From contig OZ253956.1 in the NCBI GenBank assembly GCA_965267355.1, positions 2,356,001-2,420,000 of the forward strand: a stretch of 64,000 nucleotides of DNA. The letters are read 5' to 3'. Positions 27,701 through 34,127 of this stretch are shown one piece after another (position 1 is the stretch's first letter; every line of letters starts with the position of its first letter). The DNA is from GCA-002793235 sp965267355. Lineage in GTDB: Bacteria; Bacteroidota; Bacteroidia; Flavobacteriales_E; Vicingaceae. The notes beneath the pieces were generated by a model. It was not told the DNA's origin, ran no database searches, and saw only the letters and a list, made by a program, of their open reading frames with translations. The position numbers and the translations under genes are program-made.

Positions 27701-27861
27701 TTGCAAATGATATTCTAAAACTTACTAAGATGAATTGGAATGGAGCAGAGCTTTACAAATCATCTCCTGTTACTATCGATTTTTCCAAGAAATTATCTGT
27801 AATGGGAAAACAAGCTGAAGAATTAACCAATAGAGCTTATGACTTCAGATATTTTATATAA
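24733..27861 (+). CDS. Single-chain SIR2-APAZ-MID-PIWI short prokaryotic Argonaute
   Basis: 1042 residues. SIR2 domain (about 20-300): LLLGSGASVNSGIP (GSGAS 26-30), IWTTNFDDL (Asn141, Asp143), KLHGDF (His183) and LGYSGSD (221-227), all intact as in NADase SIR2 effectors. APAZ-like region about 340-600. MID about 640-775: LIIYIPDRW (717 on) and YYDQAKIRWW (Gln766, Lys768). PIWI about 780-1042: FIGLGY (797-802), LVIHKTTRFT (877 on), GLVQSPEFEKPYY, and LTKMNWNG (997-1004). Catalytic Asp positions appear replaced (Gly801; Thr after HK), as in short Argonautes. This equals the two SPARSA subunits fused. Such systems sense invading nucleic acid by guide and kill by NAD depletion; that function is by family. 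Confidence 0.87.
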   Translation: MNVIDKNTFLRSFKVLPDDSYDLLLGSGASVNSGIPTGGELIWHFKREIFCVEKGIHTDKYRDLQIEANRKQIQQYFEDRGDGDKEIKNEYSHYFEECYPDPLVREEYIKKLVRDKKPSIGFLCLSALISNAKINTIWTTNFDDLTEKALNKLDVSCSLISPENSNSVNKYKEDDLPKIVKLHGDFRYDNLQNTDDELQQLENNLQGYLLDSARSKGLIVLGYSGSDKSIMDTLKKALEHNNAFPKGLIWCIPKGITPSNELVELIVKANEINKRSGFIEIDNFDYFMYEMYKVCGFENEQIDKIEFERFEQRKSFRIEQSSAYTTPVLLNTIKAESFPKSVFSTKTNLNGWAELREIIKGNKIIGSLHKGNALFWGDEEEITKVFQGRLQDELKLIDIPEYLFYHSDSVYLGMLYDLIEHSLIKDYELNVFKKGQVRKAYSSEIKIKDTEIELIKKWNRSFSIPSNIEVYEAFEFKLEIHNKQLFLLICPTIHLIKNDGTEIDREQAQYLSNTILSNRYNKAFSEKLTTWLKYLKEKVKEPSFKLDSFEIKLSSFYATAGTKTAKGIHNFDGLKKINEPKIYFHHNDINVSAIHPVSALKELGPLEESYGTIDGVQKINLGIISPDFGFKRVLNHLQSLTAGISPKSEKDYLKDYAGFDQIYKKHLEIQQDPENELNLIIPDKDVEGLSAIQFYDYLKSCIDRISINQNSIDCLIIYIPDRWKKFRELKTEGTYFDLHDSIKIYCVKKGLKIQFIEDKSINYYDQAKIRWWLSLGLYVKSNATPWKIKTDDLETAFIGLGYAVRRNAKQRIVLGSSQMFDSNGNGLKFMMQPIENPKFFDRNKKNPFMSKEDAFRLVANIRNTYNRIDPNIGLKKLVIHKTTRFTKDEIEGISNALEGVDNIELLQIQQYSYWRAIKLFKDRNTGKHKPFGYPIERGTIIQLDDFSFLLWTHGLVQSPEFEKPYYQGKRGIPVPVLITRFRGTDSIESVANDILKLTKMNWNGAELYKSSPVTIDFSKKLSVMGKQAEELTNRAYDFRYFI

Positions 27862-27869
27862 CAAAAGTT

Positions 27870-29117
27870 ATGGTTATTGATAGACATACTGAAAATAGAA
27901 TTCGGGCTATAATTAGTAATAGACTGGACAGTATGGTTACGATAACAGAGGTTACTAATTGGCTATCTAATTTTGAAGAAAAAGATTGGTATAGTGCAAT
28001 AGAGGTATTAGAGAAATTTGAATTTATCTCTGTACACAGAACAGTTAAGATTTATAATGATGGACTAAAAGCTATCCTTAATTCAAATCAACAAAAAAAT
28101 GTTGTGTTTATCCCTATTGGTCAAGTTGCTAAAAGTGGTTCAGCTATGAGCTATTTTATCAAGCAAACACCTATCCTTAAAGATAAAAGATATAAAAGGA
28201 AGTTTAACTTCCTAAGTTCTATTGGTCATTTGGAAAAAGAGGTAACTGATGGCAATCTGCCAAAGTCGGATCTAATTTTGATTTTGGTTGATGACTTTCT
28301 CGGAAGCGGAAATAGTGCTATTGATTATTACAATGGGGTGAAAGGGAAAAAAGGTTTAAAGCAATCATTGAATGAACTTGATATCAAGCCAACACTAAAT
28401 GTCCTTTCATTAATTATCTTGTCTGACGCGAATAAGAACATTAATAAGAGTATAGAAGAAATCACTCTTTATGGAGAGCATAGGAACAAGGTATTTACGT
28501 CAAATGGATCTGTCTTTGGTTATCGACCCAAAATGGTTCCCGTGAGGGAGTTCTGCTATGAATATGGAAAACAATTTGAATCTAAGAATTGTAAACCTTT
28601 AGGGTTTGACAATTCTCAAGGATTAGTAGCTTTTGCTCATACTACTCCTAATAATACACTTCCTATATTTTGGTCTTCTAAAAATGATTGGTATCCACTA
28701 TTTCCAAGATTTGGAGATGATAAAATTGAAAAAGCAGAGTCTTTTAGAAAAGATATAAGGTATTGGTTAAGTATTGCCGCAAGTTTAGGTTTGGAGGGGT
28801 TTGAAAAGGATGATTTAAACCTATACAAAAAATTAAACTTTAGATTGATTGCAATAATAAGATTAAAGAAAATGAACCGATCTGTACCAGTAATCTGTCA
28901 GTACATTGGTATTACCTTGAATGATTATGAGTTAAGTATTAAAAACGGGGTTGATAAAGGTATTTTTTCGAAAGATGGTGAATTAACAAAAAAAGGAGAG
29001 AGGCTTTATAGTGAAATTCTAAAAAAAATAGCCATAATCAGAACAAGAGAAAAAAACATAATGAATTTAGATAATGATATATTGTACGTACCAAAAACTT
29101 TTCGAGGAAAGACCTGA
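27870..29117 (+). CDS. PRTase-like winged-helix protein, probable retron effector
   Basis: 415 residues. An N-terminal wHTH-like segment (ITEVTNWLSNFEEKDWYSAI) leads to a phosphoribosyltransferase-like core with the PRPP-loop-type motif LVDDFLGSGNSA (Val140-Asp141-Asp142 to Ser149). TLPIFWSSKNDWYPLFPRFG follows (about 265-284), a segment I associate with PRTase-CE proteins of conflict systems. The C-terminal winged helix is SVPVICQYIGITLNDYEL, with LTKKGERLY at its end. It starts 8 bases after the Argonaute stop, and its own stop lies inside the retron a1 strand. PRTase proteins with winged helices are, from memory, one known class of retron effectors. Substrate unknown. Confidence 0.78.
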   Translation: MVIDRHTENRIRAIISNRLDSMVTITEVTNWLSNFEEKDWYSAIEVLEKFEFISVHRTVKIYNDGLKAILNSNQQKNVVFIPIGQVAKSGSAMSYFIKQTPILKDKRYKRKFNFLSSIGHLEKEVTDGNLPKSDLILILVDDFLGSGNSAIDYYNGVKGKKGLKQSLNELDIKPTLNVLSLIILSDANKNINKSIEEITLYGEHRNKVFTSNGSVFGYRPKMVPVREFCYEYGKQFESKNCKPLGFDNSQGLVAFAHTTPNNTLPIFWSSKNDWYPLFPRFGDDKIEKAESFRKDIRYWLSIAASLGLEGFEKDDLNLYKKLNFRLIAIIRLKKMNRSVPVICQYIGITLNDYELSIKNGVDKGIFSKDGELTKKGERLYSEILKKIAIIRTREKNIMNLDNDILYVPKTFRGKT

Positions 29118-29275
29118 TTGAATTAGCTGAGCTTAGTAATAAGCTTGTTAGACCCGTTTGGTCTAAGTTAGTCTAAAGCTATTTTACATTAAATATGCTA
29201 CAATACGCTCCGCGAGCTACTCGATTGCAGCATATTCACTAATCGTGAAATCTCAATAAAAAGTAATTTAATCAG
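29114..29275 (+). ncRNA. Retron msr-msd non-coding RNA
   Basis: a1 (CTGATTGAATTA, 29114-29125) pairs with a2 (TAATTTAATCAG, 29264-29275) over 12 bases with one G-T pair. Right after a1 comes G29126 in TTAGC, the expected branching guanosine context. Then msr hairpins: AGCTTA/TAAGCT around GTAA (29130-29145), and TTAGACC/GGTCTAA around CGTTT (29148-29166). The msd hairpin has AATATGCT/AGCATATT (29192-29199 with 29229-29236), continued by CAAT/ATTG after one mismatch. A small TTCAC/GTGAA hairpin follows (29235-29249). a1 overlaps the PRTase stop codon and a2 the RT start codon. Confidence 0.85.
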
Positions 29276-30369
29276 TGTCTTTTTCTCGAAATTCATATAT
29301 CAAAGAAGCAAAAAGCTTAAATCATTCTCCTGAATTTATTGAGGAGACGTTAGAGTATGCTCAGAATTTAATTGACCAAAACCTTCCTGTCATATTTTCT
29401 ACTAAACATTTATCTCTAATGCTTAGTATTGATTACACTGATTTGGTTAATATAATTCTGGAACGAGAACATCATTATAAGTACTACCAAATTAGAAAGA
29501 GAAGGGGAGGTGTGCGACAAATTTCTTCTCCATATGCCGATCTCAAATTGATTCAAAGGTGGATTAATGATATGATTTTATCCAATGTTCCTCTTGCTGA
29601 ATCTGCTAAAGGGTTTATTCCAAAAAAATCTATAAAAGACAATGCTCTCCCTCATTCTGGTAAAAAGGTTATACTAAATGTTGACCTTCTGAAGTATTTT
29701 GATTCCATAACTGAACACAGAGTATATGGAATATTTAAGAGGTTAGGTTATCACAAGAATTTAGCTGTTGATTTAGCCAAATTAACTACAGTTGAAATGA
29801 AGTATGATTATTTCAAATCTTTTAGTGACAAGGAGCAAAAAATATTTAGTAATCTGTATTATCGTAAAGTAGCAGTACTTCCACAAGGAGCTCCAACAAG
29901 TCCTACCTTATCTAATATAGCTTCAAAAGAACTAGATGAAAAGTTATTTAACCTGTCACAAGAATCAGGTAGCTCGTATTCAAGATATGCTGATGATATG
30001 ACTTTTTCCTCTGACGATGAATCTGATTTACCATCAGTTAATGAAATAGTTGGCATCATTAAAGAAGAGAAGCTATTTGTTAACTGGAATAAAGTTAAAA
30101 AGTACAAAAAGGGGCAAAGACAATTGGTAACAGGGCTAACCATTTCAGATGGTGTGCATATTCCCAAGAAATTCAAAAAAGAAATAAGGAGACACTTGCA
30201 TTTCTGTATTAAATACGATCCTGAATCTCATATGAAGAGGTTAGGGAAATCTGAATTAGGTTATTACAGAGAATGGTTACTCGGAAAAATCTACTATATA
30301 AAGTCTATTGAACCAGAATTAGGAAACAAATTGATCTGGGAGTTTAATAAGATTAACTGGAGTCTTTAG
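29275..30369 (+). CDS. ret: Retron reverse transcriptase
   Basis: The 364-residue product, with GTG start at 29275, shows the group hallmarks: NALPH (NAxxH, residues 123-127), LNVDLLKYFDSI (motif A, Asp137), LPQGAPTSPTLSNIAS (motif B), YSRYADDMTFS (YADD 238-241, motif C) and LVTGLTISDG (VTG 285-287, region Y for msr recognition). It should reverse-transcribe the adjoining msd to make an RNA-linked DNA (msDNA). The GTG lies within the a2 strand, so folding of the ncRNA may limit translation. Length is slightly above the family's usual 300-330 residues because of an N-terminal helical extension. Confidence 0.95.
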   Translation: MSFSRNSYIKEAKSLNHSPEFIEETLEYAQNLIDQNLPVIFSTKHLSLMLSIDYTDLVNIILEREHHYKYYQIRKRRGGVRQISSPYADLKLIQRWINDMILSNVPLAESAKGFIPKKSIKDNALPHSGKKVILNVDLLKYFDSITEHRVYGIFKRLGYHKNLAVDLAKLTTVEMKYDYFKSFSDKEQKIFSNLYYRKVAVLPQGAPTSPTLSNIASKELDEKLFNLSQESGSSYSRYADDMTFSSDDESDLPSVNEIVGIIKEEKLFVNWNKVKKYKKGQRQLVTGLTISDGVHIPKKFKKEIRRHLHFCIKYDPESHMKRLGKSELGYYREWLLGKIYYIKSIEPELGNKLIWEFNKINWSL

Positions 30370-30377
30370 TTTATTTA

Positions 30378-30394
30378 ATAATTATGTTAAATAG
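30378..30394. repeat. Island-border repeat, partial copy F
   Basis: ATAATTATGTTAAATAG. The 14 bases ATTATGTTAAATAG recur exactly at 31054-31067, giving a direct repeat around the 660-base non-coding stretch after the RT gene. Confidence 0.5.
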
Positions 30395-30861
30395 AAACTA
30401 AAGTGCGTTGGCACGAAGAAAATGCGAGCCAGCGAGAGCGTGAATTGGCATTTAGGTTGGAGCAGCCGTAATGCGGAAACCGTTAAGAATGACGAGAGAG
30501 CGTCAGAAGCTTATTTTCTTCTTGATCTTTTGGTTCGTTTTGCATCAAGGCAAAATGAACATAATACCATCACTTTAGAAATTTGACAACCGCTGATTAT
30601 GAAAATCTAAACTCGTCAAATTTCTCCTTAAAATCCTAATCGCTGAGAATCGCGTATTTTTTTCATTCCTGTATATTTTATCGAATACGAGAATTTTAGA
30701 AAGAATAATTTTTTCGTGCGGTGGCAAAAAAAAGAAAAATGGCATTGTGTGATGGCTTAGGGCTGGGTAGCGATGGATAAATTGTGCGTGAGAAATATTT
30801 TGCAATTTTTAAAGCAAAAGATTTTGAAAAGCAATTGCGGGGTTTGCCGAAGCGGCAATTT

Positions 30862-30895
30862 AGCATAACGACTAATTATAGGACTAAACGAGATT
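30862..30895. repeat. Island-border repeat, copy C (inverted)
   Basis: AGCATAACGACTAATTATAG then GACTAAACGAGATT. This is close to the reverse complement of copy D (31026-31063); the shared core is TAATTATAGGAC. Confidence 0.6.
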
Positions 30896-30977
30896 ACCAT
30901 TAGAAAGAAATCGGGTTGGCTTGTGTGAGCTATTTACCTGGCTGCCGAGAGCCAGGCAAGTGAGGAACGAACGCAGA

Positions 30978-31006
30978 CATAATATGAATTATAGTTGACT
31001 AAACGC
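30978..31006. repeat. Island-border repeat, diverged copy E (inverted)
   Basis: ACATAATATGAATTATAGTT followed by GACTAAACG, in the same orientation as copy C and diverged from it at about one position in four. Confidence 0.4.
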
Positions 31007-31025
31007 TTAAACACCTATATATAAA

Positions 31026-31067
31026 CTCAATATCGTTTTGTCCTATAATTAATATTATGTTAAATAG
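31026..31067. repeat. Island-border repeat, copy D
   Basis: CTCAATATCGTTTTGTCCTA then TAATTAATATTATGTTAAAT. A direct partner of copy B (23971-24010) across the Argonaute-retron cassette, and an inverted partner of copy C. Confidence 0.6.
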
Positions 31068-31094
31068 ATTATTTTGATACTATATCCCCTACAC

Positions 31095-31349
31095 TTATCT
31101 AAATAACGATGAATTTCCAAAATAACGCCACATGGTAGTATTTGTTACTTCTTCTTGTGGTAATTCACTTGTAGTGGTTACAGAATATTTATTTTTTATA
31201 ATGTTTAAAATAGAATCATTGGTGCATCTAAATAAAATCTCATTAGCAGAATATAAATATCCTATATCCATAAAATCAATATCGTTTAATTCTGTTTGCT
31301 CAAAATTTCTGAAGTTATTCCAAGTTTCTTCTATTTTGTATGTCTCCAT
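31095..31349 (-). CDS. Small acidic hypothetical protein
   Basis: The 84-residue frame (METYKIEETWNNFRNFEQTE at the start) is acidic, has ordinary amino acid composition and no signal peptide. A -7 box (TAGTTTTG, 31367-31374 minus) precedes it by 17 bases. The overlapping plus-strand frame at 31132-31416 has the skewed composition of a shadow. No family recognised. It separates the island from the sigma-factor operon. Confidence 0.5.
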   Translation of the reverse strand: METYKIEETWNNFRNFEQTELNDIDFMDIGYLYSANEILFRCTNDSILNIIKNKYSVTTTSELPQEEVTNTTMWRYFGNSSLFR

Positions 31350-31358
31350 AATAAAGAA

Positions 31359-31410
31359 TTTTAAGCCAAAACTAGTTGGCTTAAAACACTTTACAGATGA
31401 CTTAAGTCAT
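31359..31410. terminator. Two perfect inverted repeats after the FGE-domain gene
   Basis: TTTTAAGCCAA/TTGGCTTAAAA (31359-31369 and 31376-31386, 6-base loop) and the 14-base palindrome ATGACTTAAGTCAT (31397-31410). They follow the stop of the minus-strand FGE gene and may end its transcript. The first also overlaps the -7 box of the 84-residue gene, so an operator role is possible. Confidence 0.45.
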
Positions 31411-31412
31411 TT

Positions 31413-33530
31413 TTAATCATTTATTTCAAGTACGCATCTAAATCCTAACCAGCAAGTTGGCTTTTCATAAGGAATATCCTTAGATATAGTGATGTCTTTT
31501 TCAACATGAACCCAAGAACCACCTTTAGCTATTCCTTTTGTTTTTAGCATTTCGGCAACATTTCCCATTAAGTTATAACAACCATATATGTTAGGCCAAT
31601 AAGATTTAACTGGAGCTGTTATGTCTGCATTTTCATTTAGTTTTCCAGCAACACCCATAAAATCTTTTTTGCTTCGCTTGAAATTAGCTTTAGGCTGCGC
31701 ATTTTTACCTTCTAACTCTTTCACTATTTTGGAAGAATACCCTGCTTTAGCTATATTTTCCCACTCCTTTTTGGTTGGTAACCTAAATTCGAAATTTGTT
31801 GGGTGGTTTTTTTTAGAATTCTGATCTAAATCTTCATAGTATGATTTTAATTTTTCTGTTCTCCACTCACAAAAATTAACAACCTGTTCATAAGTTACCC
31901 CCACAATAGGATATTTTTCATATGCTGGATGATTGAAGTAATACTTTGCATAAGGGGCATTATATCTTAAATGTGATCTCCAAACGTTTGTATCGGGATA
32001 AGCATCCATATATTTATTCGGATGCTCTTTCTTCAAATCCTCTAAGTATTCTTTCCAAGCGGCATTTGTTATTTCATATTTATCCACATAAAGTTTTTGA
32101 GATACTTTAGTCATCCCATAAGGTTTAAACTCTCTATTTATTGGTCTTCCTAAATAAGTAAATACTGGTCTAAAACCTATGTTTGAAGAGGCTTCTGTTA
32201 TTCCTTTAAACTTATCAGGTCCATTTATTTGTATCTCATGAGCTGTGCTTGACCAACTCCCTCCTTTAGTGCCAGGTAAGTTATTTTTATCGTGATAATA
32301 AACCATTTCAGCAACGTTTCCACTCATACAATATAAACCAAAGCTATTGGGATTGTAACTATTTACATTTACAGTGAAATAACCACCATCAGCACTATAT
32401 TTATTATATCTATTCTTCTCATTTAAATGAACATCATCCATCGTTTTATCCTTTATGCAAGCTACTGATGAATCAATACCAGGCTTATAATTAGCTAAGA
32501 AACAACCTTTGGCGTTTCTTAAGTAAGGCCCACCCCATGGATAAGGATTTAATTTACCTCCCCCTGACGCTGCATACATCCATTCATAATTTGTTGGGAT
32601 TCTTACATCAGCAACCATTTTCTGTGCTTTCCTACGTTCAGATTTAAACAACTCTTCAGTTAACCACCTGCAATAAAGGTTTGCTCCCTCTCGGCTAATG
32701 TTATTAATGGGATAGTTATCGTAAGCGACATGAGAGAAATAATTATCTTGCATAGGCTTCATAAATTTGCCATATTCCATCCATTTGGTTTGATCTGGCT
32801 TAGCCATTAAAAACTCTTCTTTCTTTCCTTGAATTAGTAAATCAAATAAAAAGGTTCTATATTCTAGGTTGCTTACTTCTGTTGTTTGCATAAAAAAGGA
32901 CTGAACAGAAACGTTTTTATTGTTTATTTTAACTGTTCCACTTGGTATAAAAGCATACTTTTTCTTATCTATTTTAAATAATTGCTTCAACATTTTTGCT
33001 TTTTGTTTGTTATTAGCTTCAATTTCTTCTTGAGTTAAGTTTGGAAAGCTATAACTGGTATCATTTGGCATACGTTTAATGTTTCTAGTGTACTCCTGTT
33101 GGGCTGTTTCTTTTAAATCAATAATTTCCTTCCACGCTACTGTTTTTAAAGCCAATTGTTGTTCTACTTCTTTTTCTTTTTTAAGCCAGGAGTTTAATTT
33201 TTCTACTTTTTCTAAGTAGTCAAACACAATTTTTTTGCGCTCCTCCTCTATCAATGCTATGTCTTCAGAACTTTCTATTGTTAAAATGTTAGAATTAATA
33301 TTATAAGGTTTGGTGTAACTATCTACTATCATAATAGTACCTACACTTAGTGCTGTTACTGTTGCAATCATTATTAAATTTTTAATGGTTAGTAAACCAG
33401 TGGTTGCGCTGCCACCAGTTATTATTAATGACTGTTCGAACTGTCTTTTTATATCTTCAAAAGAAGCTTTTGGAGCTTCATTTTTAGCTTGATTAAATAA
33501 GTCGTTTAGGCGATTGTTATTTTCCATCAT
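31413..33530 (-). CDS. Membrane protein with two formylglycine-generating-enzyme-type domains, sigma-factor partner
   Basis: 705 residues: a cytoplasmic N-terminus of about 45 residues (NNRLNDLFNQAKNEAPKASF), one membrane helix (about 46-70), a coiled region, and two FGE/SUMF1-type domains (about 190-445 and 455-700). Each has typical WxxA/Y-C-x-W-x-T/E, MSGNVAEM/LMGNVAEM, KGGSWS/KGGSWV and GFRPV/GFRCV motifs. The gene overlaps the ECF sigma gene by 14 bases, the arrangement of sigma/anti-sigma pairs, so the short N-terminus may bind the sigma factor while the outer domains sense a ligand. Oxidase activity is unlikely to be assured; many such domains are non-catalytic in Bacteroidota. Confidence 0.78.
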   Translation of the reverse strand: MMENNNRLNDLFNQAKNEAPKASFEDIKRQFEQSLIITGGSATTGLLTIKNLIMIATVTALSVGTIMIVDSYTKPYNINSNILTIESSEDIALIEEERKKIVFDYLEKVEKLNSWLKKEKEVEQQLALKTVAWKEIIDLKETAQQEYTRNIKRMPNDTSYSFPNLTQEEIEANNKQKAKMLKQLFKIDKKKYAFIPSGTVKINNKNVSVQSFFMQTTEVSNLEYRTFLFDLLIQGKKEEFLMAKPDQTKWMEYGKFMKPMQDNYFSHVAYDNYPINNISREGANLYCRWLTEELFKSERRKAQKMVADVRIPTNYEWMYAASGGGKLNPYPWGGPYLRNAKGCFLANYKPGIDSSVACIKDKTMDDVHLNEKNRYNKYSADGGYFTVNVNSYNPNSFGLYCMSGNVAEMVYYHDKNNLPGTKGGSWSSTAHEIQINGPDKFKGITEASSNIGFRPVFTYLGRPINREFKPYGMTKVSQKLYVDKYEITNAAWKEYLEDLKKEHPNKYMDAYPDTNVWRSHLRYNAPYAKYYFNHPAYEKYPIVGVTYEQVVNFCEWRTEKLKSYYEDLDQNSKKNHPTNFEFRLPTKKEWENIAKAGYSSKIVKELEGKNAQPKANFKRSKKDFMGVAGKLNENADITAPVKSYWPNIYGCYNLMGNVAEMLKTKGIAKGGSWVHVEKDITISKDIPYEKPTCWLGFRCVLEIND

Positions 33531-34044
33531 TCACCTCCTTTGTATAATTAGTTGATTCAAATGTTAGTATCTCAGTAAGTTTTTCTCTTCCCCGTTTTAG
33601 CCTTTGTTTTATGGCTGATTCAGAAGCCTCTTGCATTTTAGCTATTTCCTTAATGGTAAAGCCTGTTATCTCAAATAGTATTATAGCTTCTTTTTGTACA
33701 TCCGGTAATAAAGCTAAGGCTTGATGTAAAAGATGTACTTCAGCATCTCTTTCAGTATTAGCATTAACATCTATAGTTATTGCGTTTTCACCTTCAGCAT
33801 GCAACTCTGTTTTTTTCTTTCTATTGCTGTTAGCTAATATTCTAATAGATATTCCTACCAAAAAAGAGAAGAAAGCAGATTCTGATTTTAGAGTGTTGAT
33901 TTTCTGATACGCTACCAAAAGCGTTTCATTCATTAAATCTGTGTATTCCATATCACCATACACTCTGGCTCTGCAAAAGCGATCAAACCTATCATGTATA
34001 GGTTCATATAGTTTTAAAAAATATTCTTGTTGCTTTTTACTCAT
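33517..34044 (-). CDS. ECF-type RNA polymerase sigma factor
   Basis: The -7 box at 34050-34057 places transcription start next to ATG 34044, giving 175 residues (MSKKQQEYFLKLYEPIHDRF); the longer frame to 34083 is not supported. Region 2 is YTDLMNETLLVAYQKI, and region 4 with its HTH is LPDVQKEAIILFEITGFTIK followed by EIAKMQEASESAIKQRLKRG. It directs RNA polymerase to a small regulon and overlaps the membrane FGE-domain gene, its likely regulator. Confidence 0.9.
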   Translation of the reverse strand: MSKKQQEYFLKLYEPIHDRFDRFCRARVYGDMEYTDLMNETLLVAYQKINTLKSESAFFSFLVGISIRILANSNRKKKTELHAEGENAITIDVNANTERDAEVHLLHQALALLPDVQKEAIILFEITGFTIKEIAKMQEASESAIKQRLKRGREKLTEILTFESTNYTKEVNDGK

Positions 34045-34049
34045 TAAGG

Positions 34050-34057
34050 CAAAAGTA
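34050..34057 (-). promoter_or_regulatory. -7 box giving a probably leaderless sigma-factor mRNA
   Basis: TACTTTTG on the minus strand fits TAnnTTTG and ends 5 bases before ATG 34044. A TTG about 23 bases further up could be the -33 element. Confidence 0.5.
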
Positions 34058-34127
34058 TGCGTTCTGTAAAGTAAGTGTAACAAGAACGAGAAAAGTTACA
34101 TGATATGTCTATTATACTTAACTTATT

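Larger units (their letters stand above)
30370..31094. other. 725-base gene-free, hairpin- and repeat-rich stretch after the retron
   Basis: No reading frame here is convincing. Visible structures: CTTGAT ... ATCAAG arms (30521-30526, 30544-30549) of a sequence type I associate with dispersed Bacteroidota repeats; TTGCCG-AAG-CGGCAA (30844-30858); and CCTGGCT-GCCGAG-AGCCAGG (30937-30956). G+C is clearly higher than around it (for example GCGAGCCAGCGAGAGCG at 30423 on). It carries island-border repeats C, D, E and F. It looks like a mosaic of insertion remnants, and an unidentified RNA cannot be excluded. Confidence 0.5.

Noticed and set aside
30575..30805. Minus-strand frame of 76 residues
   Set aside because: Sits in the hairpin-rich stretch, has His/Phe/Pro-skewed composition and no promoter or recognisable domain.
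30862..31067. Integron attC sites
   Set aside because: GTTATGC/GCATAAC-like arms do not satisfy the GTTRRRY/RYYYAAC core, and no integron integrase is present.
22169..31067. CRISPR array
   Set aside because: Repeats are few, degenerate, in both orientations and kilobases apart; no cas genes.
31132..31416. Plus-strand frame of 94 residues
   Set aside because: Antisense to the more protein-like 84-residue frame and overlaps palindromes.
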